Source: Aneurinibacillus sp. (GTDB lineage: Bacteria; Bacillota; UBA5301; DYFA01). From it: a stretch of 64,000 nt of DNA. Location: assembly GCA_020725425.1 (NCBI GenBank), contig DYFA01000051.1, positions 1 through 64,000 on the forward strand, written 5' to 3'. The notes under the pieces were generated by a model that had not been told where the DNA came from, did not search any database, and saw nothing but the letters and a program-made list of their open reading frames with translations. The stretch's first letter is position 1. Each line of letters begins with the position of its first letter. Positions 39,569 through 54,911 of this stretch are shown piece by piece. The position numbers and the translations under genes are program-made.

Positions 39569-40453
39569 ATGGAAGAGAAAGCAACGTGGCGGGTCAAGAC
39601 CGGCTTGGCCGAGATGCTCAAGGGCGGCGTGATCATGGACGTGACCACGCCGGACCAGGCCAGGATCGCCGAGGATGCCGGCGCGGTGGCAGTGATGGCG
39701 CTGGAGCGCGTCCCCGCCGACATCCGGGCGGCGGGCGGCGTGGCCCGCATGGCTGACCCCAAGATCATCGAGGCGATCATGAACGCCGTCACCATCCCGG
39801 TGATGGCCAAGGCGCGCATCGGCCACTTCGTCGAGGCCCGCATCCTCGAGGCGATGGGGATCGACTACATCGACGAGTCGGAAGTGCTGACCCCCGCCGA
39901 CGAGTCCTACCACATCAACAAGCATGAGTTCAGGGTCCCGTTCGTCTGCGGCTGCCGGAACCTGGGCGAGGCCCTGCGCCGCATCGGCGAGGGGGCGGCC
40001 ATGATCCGGACCAAGGGCGAGGCGGGAACGGGTGACGTGGTCGAGGCCGTCCGCCACATGCGCCAGGTGATGGACGATCTCCGACGGGTCAAGGCGGCGC
40101 CCGAGGAGGAACTCATGACCATCGCCAAAGAGCTGGGGGCCCCATACGAGCTGGTGAAAGAGGTCCACGAGACCGGCAGGCTCCCGGTGGTCAACTTCGC
40201 CGCCGGCGGAATCGCCACCCCCGCCGACGCCTCTCTGATGATGCACCTCGGGGCGGACGGCGTCTTCGTCGGCTCCGGCATCTTCAAGTCAGAGAACCCG
40301 GCCCAGCGGGCCAAGGCGATCGTCGAGGCCACCGCTCACTACCAGGACTACGCCCTGCTCGCCGAGGTCTCCAAGGGGATCGGCGAAGCGATGCGCGGCA
40401 TCCAGGTCGGCGGGATGAAGCCGGAGGAAAAGATCGCGGGCCGTGGCTGGTAA
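39569..40453 (+). CDS. pdxS: Pyridoxal 5'-phosphate synthase subunit PdxS
   Basis: [42 protein letters not shown]. Confidence 0.98.
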   Translation: MEEKATWRVKTGLAEMLKGGVIMDVTTPDQARIAEDAGAVAVMALERVPADIRAAGGVARMADPKIIEAIMNAVTIPVMAKARIGHFVEARILEAMGIDYIDESEVLTPADESYHINKHEFRVPFVCGCRNLGEALRRIGEGAAMIRTKGEAGTGDVVEAVRHMRQVMDDLRRVKAAPEEELMTIAKELGAPYELVKEVHETGRLPVVNFAAGGIATPADASLMMHLGADGVFVGSGIFKSENPAQRAKAIVEATAHYQDYALLAEVSKGIGEAMRGIQVGGMKPEEKIAGRGW

Positions 40454-41030
40454 GGTGCGGATCGGCGTCCTGGACCTCCAGGGAGCGGTCCGGGAACACC
40501 TGAATATGCTGAGATCCCTCGGGTGCGAGGCCGTGCCGGTGAAGAAGGCGGCAGACCTGGAGGGGCTCGAGGCCCTCGTTCTGCCGGGTGGGGAGAGCAC
40601 CACGCTCGGGAAGCTTATGGCTCGGTACGGGCTGCTCGACGCCGTGAAACGGCAAGCGGCGGCGGGGATGCCCATCTACGGGACCTGCGCCGGGCTGATC
40701 CTCCTGGCCAAGGACATCCCCGGTTCCGACCAGCCCCGCCTCGGGCTGATGGACATCCGCGTGAAGCGAAACGCCTACGGCCGGCAGGTGGACAGCTTCG
40801 AGACCGACCTGGCCATCCCGGCGGTCGGTGAGGAGCCGTTCCGGGCCGTCTTCATCCGGGCGCCCTACATCGAGAGCGTGGGCCCGGGGGTTGAGGTCCT
40901 GGCCGAGCACGACGGCCACGCCGTGATGGCCCGGCAAGGCCGCTTTCTGGTTTCCGCGTTTCATCCGGAACTGACCGATGACACGCGGCTTCACGCCTAC
41001 TTCCTGGAGATGGTGTCGGGCGTGCGCTGA
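40443..41030 (+). CDS. pdxT: Pyridoxal 5'-phosphate synthase glutaminase subunit PdxT
   Basis: [55 protein letters not shown]. Confidence 0.97.
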   Translation: MAGKVRIGVLDLQGAVREHLNMLRSLGCEAVPVKKAADLEGLEALVLPGGESTTLGKLMARYGLLDAVKRQAAAGMPIYGTCAGLILLAKDIPGSDQPRLGLMDIRVKRNAYGRQVDSFETDLAIPAVGEEPFRAVFIRAPYIESVGPGVEVLAEHDGHAVMARQGRFLVSAFHPELTDDTRLHAYFLEMVSGVR

Positions 41031-41063
41031 AAGACCCGTCTGGTTGAGAAGGGAGGACATCGG

Positions 41064-45939
<4,876 letters not shown>

Positions 45940-46051
45940 GACGGCGGCTCCGCCGCAGGCCTGCCCGACCGGGAGGGCGAGGCGACCGATCAGGTATTCG
46001 CCAGCCGAGGAAGGATTCTGAAGGGAATTAGGGCTCTGCCGGGGTGGACGA

Positions 46052-46486
46052 ATGATGGATCTGGTCAGGCTAGATCGTCAGCTCATCCGCGAGCGGGTGG
46101 AAGCAGTCTTTCGGGGGTTTCCGGAGATTGTCGGGGTCTACCTGTTTGGCTCGGCGTTGGACTATTGCCGCCCAGATAGCGACGTGGACCTCGGGGTTTT
46201 CGTTCGGCCGGACCTAAGCGAACGCGAGCGGTATCTCCTCGAAAACGAGCTGGCTCTTCGGCTGCAATCCTTCAACGGGCATCCCTTCGATATCACGGTC
46301 GTCGATCCACGCCATTCGCACTTTGCTTTCCGCGTCTTCAGCGAAGGGGCTCCGGTGTACGTGGGAGACACAGAACAGTTGACCGACCTGATGGAAAGGG
46401 TCAGCCGAGAGCATGGCGAATTCGCCTACTGGTATCAACTCGCCATCCGCGAGATCCTGGAGGAGGCGAGAACGCATGGCCCTTGA
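46052..46486 (+). CDS. MntA-like nucleotidyltransferase (module 2)
   Basis: VYLFGSALDYCRPDSDVDLGVF. Confidence 0.85.
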   Translation: MMDLVRLDRQLIRERVEAVFRGFPEIVGVYLFGSALDYCRPDSDVDLGVFVRPDLSERERYLLENELALRLQSFNGHPFDITVVDPRHSHFAFRVFSEGAPVYVGDTEQLTDLMERVSREHGEFAYWYQLAIREILEEARTHGP

Positions 46487-46916
46487 CCGGGAGCGGGTCA
46501 TCCGGAGAACCAGCTACATCCGGGAGCAGACAACCGTCTTGCGGCGATTGTTGACTGAGCGCGGGAAAGAAGCAATCCTTCAAGACCCCTGGCTCATCTC
46601 GGCCGTCAAATACAAGCTGCAGACGGCGATCGAGGCTTGCATCGATCTCACCTATCACGTCTGCGCCAAACGCTTGGGACAGGTGCCGGAGGACGCCAGG
46701 GATGGTCTGCGGCGCCTCAAGGAAAGTGGCCTTCTTTCCGACGCCGAGCAGGCCAAATACGGGGACATGGTCGGCTTCCGCAACCGCCTGGTCCACGGCT
46801 ACCAGGAAGTCTCCGCCGAGCACATCGTCGCCATCCTCCAGGAGGACTTGGGTGACCTTGATCTTTTCGCTGAGATCATGCTCCGGCTGTTGAGCGAGGA
46901 GGGATCCCCGGGCTAG
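46476..46916 (+). CDS. HepT-like HEPN protein (module 2)
   Basis: [13 protein letters not shown] (RX4HXY); overlaps MNT gene. Confidence 0.87.
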   Translation: MALDRERVIRRTSYIREQTTVLRRLLTERGKEAILQDPWLISAVKYKLQTAIEACIDLTYHVCAKRLGQVPEDARDGLRRLKESGLLSDAEQAKYGDMVGFRNRLVHGYQEVSAEHIVAILQEDLGDLDLFAEIMLRLLSEEGSPG

Positions 46917-47446
46917 AAGCTTTCCGCCAGGAGCTCGAAGAAGGCCCGGGGGTGCTGGCAGACCGGGCAGACCTCGGGCGCTTCGGGACTCTCATGGATG
47001 TGCCCGCAGTTGCGGCATTTCCACCGCTTGGGCTCCTCCTTCACGAACACGTGTCCCTGTCGGACGTTGGCAAGCAGGGCGCGGTAGCGCTCCTCGTGGT
47101 GCTTCTCCACGGCGGCCACCCCCCGGAAGAAGTCGGCGATCTCCGTAAACCCTTCCTGCCGGGCGACCTTCTCGAACTCGGGATACATCTGGGTCCACTC
47201 GTAGTTCTCGCCTTCCGCCGCGGCCTGGAGGTTGTCGGCTGTGGTGCCGATGCCGTCTAGGAAGCGCAGGAGGCGCTTAGCGTGTTCCTTCTCGTTGTTG
47301 GCGGTTTCCTCGAAGATGGCAGCGAGCTGCTCATAGCCTTCTTTTCTGGCCTGGCTGGCGAAATACGTATACTTGTTCCGCGCCTGCGATTCTCCGGCAA
47401 AAGCCGCCTTCAGGTTCGCCTCGGTTCTGCTGCCTTTGAGATTCAC
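46913..47446 (-). CDS. Rubrerythrin
   Basis: [57 protein letters not shown]-terminal rubredoxin CRNCGH...CPVCQHP; GTG start preceded by AGGAGGG. Confidence 0.96.
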   Translation of the reverse strand: MNLKGSRTEANLKAAFAGESQARNKYTYFASQARKEGYEQLAAIFEETANNEKEHAKRLLRFLDGIGTTADNLQAAAEGENYEWTQMYPEFEKVARQEGFTEIADFFRGVAAVEKHHEERYRALLANVRQGHVFVKEEPKRWKCRNCGHIHESPEAPEVCPVCQHPRAFFELLAESF

Positions 47447-47612
47447 GCTTAAACCCTCCTCTGCCAACATGTTCCTATTCGCATTATAACACGGTCCCGG
47501 TGACAACGGCCAGTTGCGCCGCCAACGTGAGATCGCGTGCACCCGGCCGCTCCCTTCCGGCATACCGTCGGGCGCCCCTAGGGATACTACCCCGCAGAAA
47601 GGGGGCTCGCCG

Positions 47613-48197
47613 GTGGCGGAGATGCTGGAGATCCGCTGGCACGGGCGAGGGGGGCAAGGGGCGAAGACGGCCTCCCAGCTCCTGGGGGAGGCGGCGGCGG
47701 GGACAGGGAAGTACGTCCAGTCGTTCCCGGAATACGGGCCGGAACGGATGGGGGCGCCGGTCACCGCCTTCAACCGGATCAGCGATTTTCCGATCACCCT
47801 CCACTGCAACATCAAAAGCCCCCGGGTGGTCCTGGTTCTGGACGCCGGGTTCTCCGGCAAGGTGGACTTCACCGACGGGATGCCCGACGACGGCCTCCTC
47901 ATCATCAACACGCCCAAGCACCCGGCGGAGATGCGCCGGGAGTTGGGTTTGCCGCCGGGGAAGTTCCGGGTTTTCACCGTGGACGCCTCGGAGATCTCCC
48001 GCCAGACCATCGGGCGCGACATCCCCAACACTCCCATGATGGGGGCGTTCGCCGGGGTGACGAAGATCATCCCCCTGAACGACCTGATCGACGATACCCG
48101 CCAGAAGCTCGAGAAGAAGTTCCGGAACAAGCCGGAAGTCATCGCCGGAAACCTGGAGGCCATCGCCCGGGCGGCGCGGGAGGTCAGGGGAGAATGA
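47613..48197 (+). CDS. porG: 2-oxoacid:ferredoxin oxidoreductase gamma subunit
   Basis: [41 protein letters not shown]. Confidence 0.92.
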   Translation: MAEMLEIRWHGRGGQGAKTASQLLGEAAAGTGKYVQSFPEYGPERMGAPVTAFNRISDFPITLHCNIKSPRVVLVLDAGFSGKVDFTDGMPDDGLLIINTPKHPAEMRRELGLPPGKFRVFTVDASEISRQTIGRDIPNTPMMGAFAGVTKIIPLNDLIDDTRQKLEKKFRNKPEVIAGNLEAIARAAREVRGE

Positions 48198-48583
48198 GCG
48201 GGCAGGAGGCCCACCAGCCGAACCTCGTACCGGGCAAGCCCAACGTGGACAACAAGCTCCCCGGGTGGCGGGAACTGACGCCCGGCGGGGTGATCACCGA
48301 ACCCGGCAATGCCCGGGAGTTCGTCACCGGCGATTGGGGCGTGGTCCGGCCCGAGTGGCACGAGAAGTACTGCATCCAGTGCCTCTTCTGCTGGGTAGCC
48401 TGCCCGGACAACGCCGTGGAGGTCGAGGACGGCCGGGTAGTCGGCTTCGACTACGCCCACTGCAAGGGATGCGGAGTCTGCGCCCACCAGTGCCCCGGCA
48501 AGGTGGTCGAGGGCCAGCGGCGCAAGGCGATCGAGATGAAGGCGGAGGCCGACTTCGCCCGGCAGGACCGGGGGGAGGCGTAG
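48194..48583 (+). CDS. porD: 2-oxoacid:ferredoxin oxidoreductase delta (ferredoxin) subunit
   Basis: [18 protein letters not shown]...[15 protein letters not shown]. Confidence 0.92.
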   Translation: MSGQEAHQPNLVPGKPNVDNKLPGWRELTPGGVITEPGNAREFVTGDWGVVRPEWHEKYCIQCLFCWVACPDNAVEVEDGRVVGFDYAHCKGCGVCAHQCPGKVVEGQRRKAIEMKAEADFARQDRGEA

Positions 48584-48586
48584 GGC

Positions 48587-49789
48587 ATGGTGGTGTTGGC
48601 GCAGGCTGGCCGCAAGGTCGAGGTCCTCACCGGCAACGAGGCGGCCGCCCTGGCCATGAAGCAGATCAACCCCGACGTGGTGGCGGCCTACCCGATCACC
48701 CCCGCCACCGAGATCGTCCAGATCTTCTCCGCCTTCGAAGCCGACGGCGAGGTGGACACGGAGTTCGTCCCGGTCGAGTCGGAGCACGCCGCCATGTCGG
48801 CCTGCATCGGGGCGGCGGCTGCGGGGGCCCGGGCCATGACCGCCACTTCGTCCCAGGGGCTGGCGTTGATGCACGAGGTCCTGTACATCGCGGCGGGGCT
48901 CCGGCTGCCCATCGTCATGCCGGAGGTGAACCGGGCCCTCTCGGCGCCGCTGAACATCCACTGCGACCACTCGGACACCATGGGCTCCCGGGACTCGGGC
49001 TGGATCCAGCTTTACGCGGAAAACGCCCAGGAGATGTACGACAACCTCTTCCAGGCGGTGCGGATCGCCGAGCACCCCGACATCCTGCTCCCGGTCATGG
49101 TGACCATGGACGGCTTCATCATCTCCCACGCCCAGGAGAACGTGGAGCTGGTCGAGACCGAGGCGGTTCGCCGGTTCATCGGGGAGTACCGCCCCAGGTA
49201 CCCGCTCCTCGACACGGACCATCCGGTCAGCATTGGGGCGCTCGACCTTTACGACTGGTACTTCGAGCACCGCCGGGGCCAGGCTGAGGCGATGTACCAG
49301 GCCCCCCGGGTGATTGAGGAGGTGGGCCGGGAGTACGGCCGGCTCACCGGGCGCACCTACGGTCTGTTCGAGCCTTTCCACCTGGACGAGGCCGAGCGGG
49401 TGATCGTAGTCCTCGGCTCGACCGCCGGAACCGCTAAGTACGTGGTCACGGAGCTCCGGGCGCGAGGGGAGAAGGTCGGGCTGCTCAAACTGCGCTCCTT
49501 CCGGCCCTTCCCCCACGCGCAACTGGTCCAGGCTCTGGCTCACGTCAAGGCGGTGGCGGTCCTGGACCGGGCCGACTCCCTGGCGGCCTTCGGGGGCCCC
49601 TTGTTCAGCGAGACTCGGGCCGCCTGCTACGACCTGGAGCCGCGCCCGCTGATGGTCAACTACATCTACGGCCTGGGCGGGCGGGACTGCGATCTCGACC
49701 AGCTGCACAAGGTCTACGCCGACCTCTCGGCCATGCTGGCCAAGGGGAAGGGCGAGCCGGTCGTCCAGTACCTCGGCCTCCGGGAATGA
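48587..49789 (+). CDS. porA: 2-oxoacid:ferredoxin oxidoreductase alpha subunit
   Basis: [33 protein letters not shown]. Confidence 0.93.
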   Translation: MVVLAQAGRKVEVLTGNEAAALAMKQINPDVVAAYPITPATEIVQIFSAFEADGEVDTEFVPVESEHAAMSACIGAAAAGARAMTATSSQGLALMHEVLYIAAGLRLPIVMPEVNRALSAPLNIHCDHSDTMGSRDSGWIQLYAENAQEMYDNLFQAVRIAEHPDILLPVMVTMDGFIISHAQENVELVETEAVRRFIGEYRPRYPLLDTDHPVSIGALDLYDWYFEHRRGQAEAMYQAPRVIEEVGREYGRLTGRTYGLFEPFHLDEAERVIVVLGSTAGTAKYVVTELRARGEKVGLLKLRSFRPFPHAQLVQALAHVKAVAVLDRADSLAAFGGPLFSETRAACYDLEPRPLMVNYIYGLGGRDCDLDQLHKVYADLSAMLAKGKGEPVVQYLGLRE

Positions 49790-49811
49790 TGCGGAAGGGG
49801 AGAGAGGCGTA

Positions 49812-50762
49812 GTGCCAGTCACGCTCAAGGAACTCGCCCGGAATCAGAAAGCTTTCACCGGCGGGCACCGGGCCTGCGCCGGCTGCATGTTCCCGGTGGC
49901 CATCCGGCAGGTGATGGCGAACGTCACCACCCCGGTCGTGGTAGTCAACGCCACCGGCTGCATGGAAGTGACCACGGTGCTCTACCCCTACACCGCCTGG
50001 CGGGTGCCGTGGATTCACGCCGCCTTCGAGAACTCCGCCACCGTCTGCTCGGGGATCGAGGCGGCCTACCGGAGCCTGAAGAAGCAGGGGCGGCTGCCCG
50101 GAGGGGACAAGGACATCCGGTTCATCGCCTTCGGCGGGGACGGCGCCTCCTACGACATCGGCTTACAGTTCGTCTCCGGGGCGCTGGAGCGGGGCCACCG
50201 GATGGTCTACATCTGCTACGACAACCAGGCCTACGAGAACACCGGCATTCAGCGCTCCTCAGCGACGCCGAAGGGGGCCGCCACCACCACCAGCCCCGTC
50301 GGAAAGAAGAAAAGAGTCGGTAAGGAGCAGTGGCGGAAGGACCTGACGGCCATCATGGCCGACCACGGCATTCCCTACGCGGCCCAGGCGGCCGTCTCCC
50401 ACTGGCAGGACCTGTCGACCAAGGTCCGCAAAGCTCTGGACGCCGACGGCCCGGCCTTCCTGAACATCCTGGCCCCCTGCCGCCTCGGGTGGGCTATCCC
50501 GCCGGAGGAATCGCTGGGGAAGGTGAAGGAGGCGGTGGACTCCTGCTTCTGGCCCCTCTACGAAGTGGACAAGGGCGAGTGGAGACTAACCTACCGCCCC
50601 CGGGTCAAGCTCCCCTACGGCGAGTGGATGAAGAACCAGGCCCGGTTCAAGCACCTCTTTGACGGCCGACACGACGAGTTCCTCGCCGAGCTCCAGGCTG
50701 AGGTAGACGCCCGGTGGGAGGCGCTCCTCCGGCGGTGCGGGGAATCGGTGGCGCAGTCCTAG
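49812..50762 (+). CDS. porB: 2-oxoacid:ferredoxin oxidoreductase beta subunit (TPP-binding)
   Basis: [60 protein letters not shown]. Confidence 0.93.
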   Translation: MPVTLKELARNQKAFTGGHRACAGCMFPVAIRQVMANVTTPVVVVNATGCMEVTTVLYPYTAWRVPWIHAAFENSATVCSGIEAAYRSLKKQGRLPGGDKDIRFIAFGGDGASYDIGLQFVSGALERGHRMVYICYDNQAYENTGIQRSSATPKGAATTTSPVGKKKRVGKEQWRKDLTAIMADHGIPYAAQAAVSHWQDLSTKVRKALDADGPAFLNILAPCRLGWAIPPEESLGKVKEAVDSCFWPLYEVDKGEWRLTYRPRVKLPYGEWMKNQARFKHLFDGRHDEFLAELQAEVDARWEALLRRCGESVAQS

Positions 50763-50833
50763 GGCGAGCCTGACCTGCGGCAGGAGTATAGTATTTCTAT
50801 ACCGAACTGCTCCGCTGGTGGAGGTGAGGGCGC

Positions 50834-51253
50834 ATGAACCGCTACCAGGACTGGCTGACCGAGGCGCAGTCAGACCTTGAGCAGGCTCGCGACAGCCTTG
50901 AGCGCGGCAAGTACAACTGGGCCTGCTTCGCCGCTCAACAGGCCGCCGAGAAAGCGGTCAAGGCGCTCCACTTTCGGGTCGGCCAAGTGGCCTGGGGTCA
51001 TTCTGTACGGGCTCTCCTGGAGGCGTTGCCCGAGCGGCTCCGACTCGAATCCGGCCTGCTGGACAAGGCCCGGATACTGGATAAGCACTACATTCCTGCC
51101 CGTTATCCCGACGCCCATCCGGCCGGACCTGCCTGTGTTAACTATACGCCGGATGAAGCTCAGCAGGCCGCGGCCCTGGCCCAGGAGGTGCTCGACTACT
51201 GTGTCCGTGCGTGTCTGGAGGCTCGACCGGGCGTCGATCTTGAGACGCCTTGA
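50834..51253 (+). CDS. HEPN domain protein (module 3)
   Basis: WLTEAQSDLEQARDSLERGKYNWACFAAQQAAEKAVKALHF...ARYPDAHP. Confidence 0.87.
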   Translation: MNRYQDWLTEAQSDLEQARDSLERGKYNWACFAAQQAAEKAVKALHFRVGQVAWGHSVRALLEALPERLRLESGLLDKARILDKHYIPARYPDAHPAGPACVNYTPDEAQQAAALAQEVLDYCVRACLEARPGVDLETP

Positions 51254-51578
51254 GGGCTGGGCGGCCGCGTTGGTCAAGGACAAGGGCGCCTTGGCGGTGA
51301 TCCTCTTTGGCTCGCTGGCCCGCGGCGATCAGACGGCGGCCAGCGACGCCGACGTGGTGGTCATCCTGGCGGAATCATCCCTTCCCTTCCGGGAGCGCAT
51401 CCCCCCTCTTCTGCCGTCCGGATTGGGCGTCGGAGTGGATCTCTTTCCCTACACCCTGGAGGAAGCCCGAGCGGCCTGGCGGGATGGGTCCGGCGTCCTT
51501 CCGGTGGCTCTGAAGGAAGGTCTCTTCCTGGCCGGGGACCGGGAGAGCTTCTTGCTTGCGCTGCAGACCTCCGTGTGA
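51201..51578 (+). CDS. Minimal nucleotidyltransferase (MNT, module 3)
   Basis: AVILFGSLARGDQTAASDADVVVIL (GSX10DXD); GTG start about 51201-51207 overlapping HEPN. Confidence 0.82.
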   Translation: MSVRVWRLDRASILRRLEGWAAALVKDKGALAVILFGSLARGDQTAASDADVVVILAESSLPFRERIPPLLPSGLGVGVDLFPYTLEEARAAWRDGSGVLPVALKEGLFLAGDRESFLLALQTSV

Positions 51579-51707
51579 TGCTGCGACCAGGGCGAATGTC
51601 GCCGCATCTCGCACCACCTCAGCTTGCTGAAGCAGGCGGGCTTGGTGCTGGACGAACGGCGGGGGCCTGGAAAGCGGAAAACCCCACGCAGGAGGTGGAC
51701 ACGATGA
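51579..51707 (+). pseudogene. Remnant of ArsR/SdpR-type repressor (HTH recognition helix and wing only)
   Basis: RISHHLSLLKQAGLVLDERRGPGKRK in an open frame with no start or N-terminal half. Confidence 0.65.
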
Positions 51708-52405
51708 CTCGCACTGACCATGAGGAGCGGAACACCTACCGCCTCGGCGCCTGGATTATCAAAGAAGACTGGCCTCTCTGGCTTCTGTTGACGGCCAGCC
51801 TGGTGGTGGCTGTTCTCGTTTACCCCTCGTTGCCTGACCGTGTCCCCATCCACTGGAACATCAGGGGTGAGGTGGATGGCTGGGGCAGCAAGGCGTTCGG
51901 AGTCTTCGGCCTGCTGGGCTTGAACATCGGACTTTACCTGCTGTTCTTCCTGTTGCCGCTGATCGACCCGGCTGGGGCGAATTACGTCAAGTTTCAGTCC
52001 ACCTACCGGGTCCTGCGCTCTGTTTTTGTCGTCATCATGACGGCCATCTGGGGAGCGGCGCTGGCGGCAGGCAAAGGAGTCCCGGTGGATATCGGCCTCG
52101 TGGTTCCGGTGGTCATCTCGCTCATGTTCATCGTCATCGGGAACATGCTGGGCCGGATTCGCTACAACTGGTTCGTCGGCATCAAGACGCCCTGGTCCCT
52201 GGCGAGCGAGGAGGCGTGGCGGATGACTCACCGGGCGGCCGGGCCGGCCTGGGTGATCGGGGGGCTGGTCAGCCTCGCCGGGGCGTTCCTCGGGCCTCAG
52301 GCGGCGGCCTGGGCGATGGGCCTGGGTATAGGCGGGGCCGGGGTCTTCTCGGTGGTCTACTCGTACGTCGCCTGGAAGCGCACGCAGGGGAGGCGGTTCT
52401 CGTGA
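51704..52405 (+). CDS. SdpI/DUF1648-family membrane protein
   Basis: LPDRVPIHWNIRGEVDGWGSKAFGVF; GNMLGRIRYNWFVGIKTPWSLASEEAWRMTHR; SD GGAGG before ATG 51704. Confidence 0.9.
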   Translation: MTRTDHEERNTYRLGAWIIKEDWPLWLLLTASLVVAVLVYPSLPDRVPIHWNIRGEVDGWGSKAFGVFGLLGLNIGLYLLFFLLPLIDPAGANYVKFQSTYRVLRSVFVVIMTAIWGAALAAGKGVPVDIGLVVPVVISLMFIVIGNMLGRIRYNWFVGIKTPWSLASEEAWRMTHRAAGPAWVIGGLVSLAGAFLGPQAAAWAMGLGIGGAGVFSVVYSYVAWKRTQGRRFS

Positions 52406-52458
52406 ATCGCCGCTTCGCTCCGGAGCCCCTCGCCTGAGGGGAGGGGTTCCGCGGCGGC

Positions 52459-53220
52459 CTAGCCCTCGGAGTTGAAGAGCAGGACGGCGCCGGTGATCAT
52501 CACGGCGGCCATGGCCAGGATGACGGCCACGTCGGTTACCAGCGAGAACTCGTGGACGCCGATGATCACGTTCTTCAGGCCGTCCACTCCGTAGGCCAGG
52601 GGGTCCACCCTGGCCAGCGCTTTCATCCAGGGCGGAAGGCTGGAGAGCGGGAAGATGGCCCCGGAAAGAAAGTACATCGGCATCACCACGAAGTTCATGA
52701 TGAGCTGAAAGCCCTGCATAGACTCCATCCGGGCGGCCACCAGGATGCCGGTGGAGGAGAGGGCGAAGGAGAGCAAGAACATCAGGCCGAGGGCGGCGAG
52801 CACGGAGCGAGGAGTCAAGGCGACTCCGATCAGGGGGGCGAGCAACAGAATCATCGCCCCCTGCAGGACGGCGACGGTCGACCCGGAGAGCGCCTTGCCG
52901 AGGACAATGGCTGTACGGGAGACGGGAGCGACCAGAACTTCCTTCAGGAAGCCGAACTCCCGGTCCCAAACGATCGAGACCGCCGAGGAGATCGAGGTGA
53001 AGAGGACCGTCATCCCGATGACACCGGGGAACATGAACTTCATGTAATCGACGCCCGGCACCGGCCCCCGGAAGGTCGAGCCGAGCCCCCGGCCCACGAT
53101 GAAGAGCCACACCGCCGGCTGGATGAGCGAAGTGATGATGCGGGCCTTGTCCCGCCAGAAGCGGATGATCTCCCGCAGCCAGATGACATAAATGGCGCTG
53201 AAATCCTTCTTGCCGGTCAT
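52459..53220 (-). CDS. ABC-2 type transporter permease (drug-export class)
   Basis: YVIWLREIIRFWRDKARIITSLIQPAVWLFIVGRGLG; DREFGFLKEVLVAPVSRTAIVLGK. Confidence 0.9.
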   Translation of the reverse strand: MTGKKDFSAIYVIWLREIIRFWRDKARIITSLIQPAVWLFIVGRGLGSTFRGPVPGVDYMKFMFPGVIGMTVLFTSISSAVSIVWDREFGFLKEVLVAPVSRTAIVLGKALSGSTVAVLQGAMILLLAPLIGVALTPRSVLAALGLMFLLSFALSSTGILVAARMESMQGFQLIMNFVVMPMYFLSGAIFPLSSLPPWMKALARVDPLAYGVDGLKNVIIGVHEFSLVTDVAVILAMAAVMITGAVLLFNSEG

Positions 53221-53254
53221 GTCTGTGCCTCCTTCGGACATCATTACGCCGCGG

Positions 53255-54241
53255 TCAGTGGTGGGGGGTGCGGTGGCGCCGCATCCGCCGGCGTTCGCGC
53301 ATCACGTCGAGTCCGGAGAGGGTCTCCTCCCGGATCTCTCGGCCGGTGAGCTTCAGGAACACGTCATCCAGCGTCGGCTTGCGCAGGCTGATCGCCTTGA
53401 TGTGACCGTGCTCCGCCGCCACGAAGCGGGGGATGAACTCCTCGCCGTTGTCGATCTCGAAGCGGAGCCCGTCGGGGGTGCGGGCGGGGGTCACGCCGTA
53501 GGCTGCCTGGAGCCTCGCCGAGAGTTGTTCGTCATCCTCGGACCGCACCGTGATCAAGTCGCCGCCGACCAGCCGCTTCAGTTCACCGGGCGTATCCATG
53601 GCCACCAGCTCGCCATGGTCGATGATCGCGATCCGGTCGCAGTTTTCCGCCTCGTCCATGTAGTGGGTGGTGAGGAAAATCGTCATCCCTGCCCGGGCGC
53701 GGATCTGGTGGATGTACTCCCAGATGTGGGCCCGGGTCTGGGGGTCGAGACCGAGCGTGGGCTCGTCGAGGAAGAGCACCTTCGGGTAGTGGAGCAGTCC
53801 CCGGGCGATTTCCAGCCGCCGCTTCATGCCGCCGGAGAAGGTCTTCACGATGTCGTTCCGCCGGTCATAGAGGTCGACCATCCGCAGGACCTCGCCGAGA
53901 CGCTCCTGCCGCTCGGCGGTAGGGATTCCGTAGAGGATGGCGTGGAAGTAGAGGTTCTCCCCGGCGGTGAGATTCTCATCGAGCGACGGGTCCTGAAAGA
54001 CCAGACCGATGGAGCGGCGGACGGCGTCCGGCTGGGCCGCGACGTCGTACCCGGCGAGCCAGGCCCGGCCACCCGTGGGCTTGAGCAGCGTGCAGAGCAT
54101 CTTGATGGTGGTGGATTTCCCGGCGCCGTTCGGGCCGAGAAAGCCGAAGATCTCCCCGCTTTGCACTGCGAAGGAGACGTCCTTCACCGCGACCAGTTTG
54201 CCGAACTTCTTGCGCAGGTCCTTGGCGACGATGGTTTCCAT
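53255..54241 (-). CDS. ABC transporter ATP-binding protein (daunorubicin-resistance family)
   Basis: LGPNGAGKSTTIKMLCTLLKPTGGRAWLAGYDV; FSGGMKRRLEIARGLLHYPKVLFLDEPTLGLD. Confidence 0.93.
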   Translation of the reverse strand: METIVAKDLRKKFGKLVAVKDVSFAVQSGEIFGFLGPNGAGKSTTIKMLCTLLKPTGGRAWLAGYDVAAQPDAVRRSIGLVFQDPSLDENLTAGENLYFHAILYGIPTAERQERLGEVLRMVDLYDRRNDIVKTFSGGMKRRLEIARGLLHYPKVLFLDEPTLGLDPQTRAHIWEYIHQIRARAGMTIFLTTHYMDEAENCDRIAIIDHGELVAMDTPGELKRLVGGDLITVRSEDDEQLSARLQAAYGVTPARTPDGLRFEIDNGEEFIPRFVAAEHGHIKAISLRKPTLDDVFLKLTGREIREETLSGLDVMRERRRMRRHRTPHH

Positions 54242-54250
54242 TCCGGCACC

Positions 54251-54727
54251 TCACTTCTCCGGCTCAATCACCCGGGCCAGGGCGGCCAGGGATTGACGTA
54301 GGGCAGAGACTTCCCCGGGGGCTAATCCTGCCAGCACTTCGCTCAGGGCAGCCCGCCTGGCAGCCAGATACTTTTCCCGATGCGCTTCAGCCGCCGGGGT
54401 GGGGTTGACCCGGCAGACCCGCCGGTCCCGGGCGTCGGGCACCCGCAGGAGCAGCCCCTCTCGTTCCAGCCGGTCGACGATCCCCGACACCGTCGAGTTA
54501 GCCAGTCCCATCTTTCGGCTGAGGTCGGTGAGGGTCAGGCCGGGGTGGCAGGTGACGAGGCGCAGCGCCATTAGCTGAGGGATGGTCAGCCCCGAGCGGT
54601 CATGGGCCTCCATACGCCGGCGCAGCCCCCGGGTAATTACCCCGAGCAGCTCGGCTATTTCTTCCACCGTCTTCTCATTCACGGCATGCTGTTCCGCCAG
54701 ATATTCTTCGAACACGAAATTTCGCAT
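54251..54727 (-). CDS. MarR-family transcriptional regulator
   Basis: LTLTDLSRKMGLANSTVSGIVDRLEREGLLLRVPDARDRRVCRVN. Confidence 0.92.
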   Translation of the reverse strand: MRNFVFEEYLAEQHAVNEKTVEEIAELLGVITRGLRRRMEAHDRSGLTIPQLMALRLVTCHPGLTLTDLSRKMGLANSTVSGIVDRLEREGLLLRVPDARDRRVCRVNPTPAAEAHREKYLAARRAALSEVLAGLAPGEVSALRQSLAALARVIEPEK

Positions 54728-54911
54728 GCGAAAAGGTTATCACAGGCCCTTGATTTTGTCAAGTTGCGCCGATGTGTTAGTGCCGATGTGTTAGTCCGCC
54801 GGCCAAGAATTTTTTGTCGAATCGCCCTCCTTTGTTGTCGGTCACGGAGGAAAATCGTGGTCCCGCGGGGTATTATGAAGCGATAAATCCGAGAGGGAGG
54901 GGGACACGGAG

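Noticed and set aside
37576-39843. 755-aa minus-strand ORF
   Set aside because: Antisense to hydrogenase cytochrome b, ychF and pdxS; no domain signature.
46913-49828. 971-aa minus-strand ORF as one gene
   Set aside because: Only the last ~178 aa (rubrerythrin, GTG 47446 with SD) are real; the rest is antisense to porGDA.
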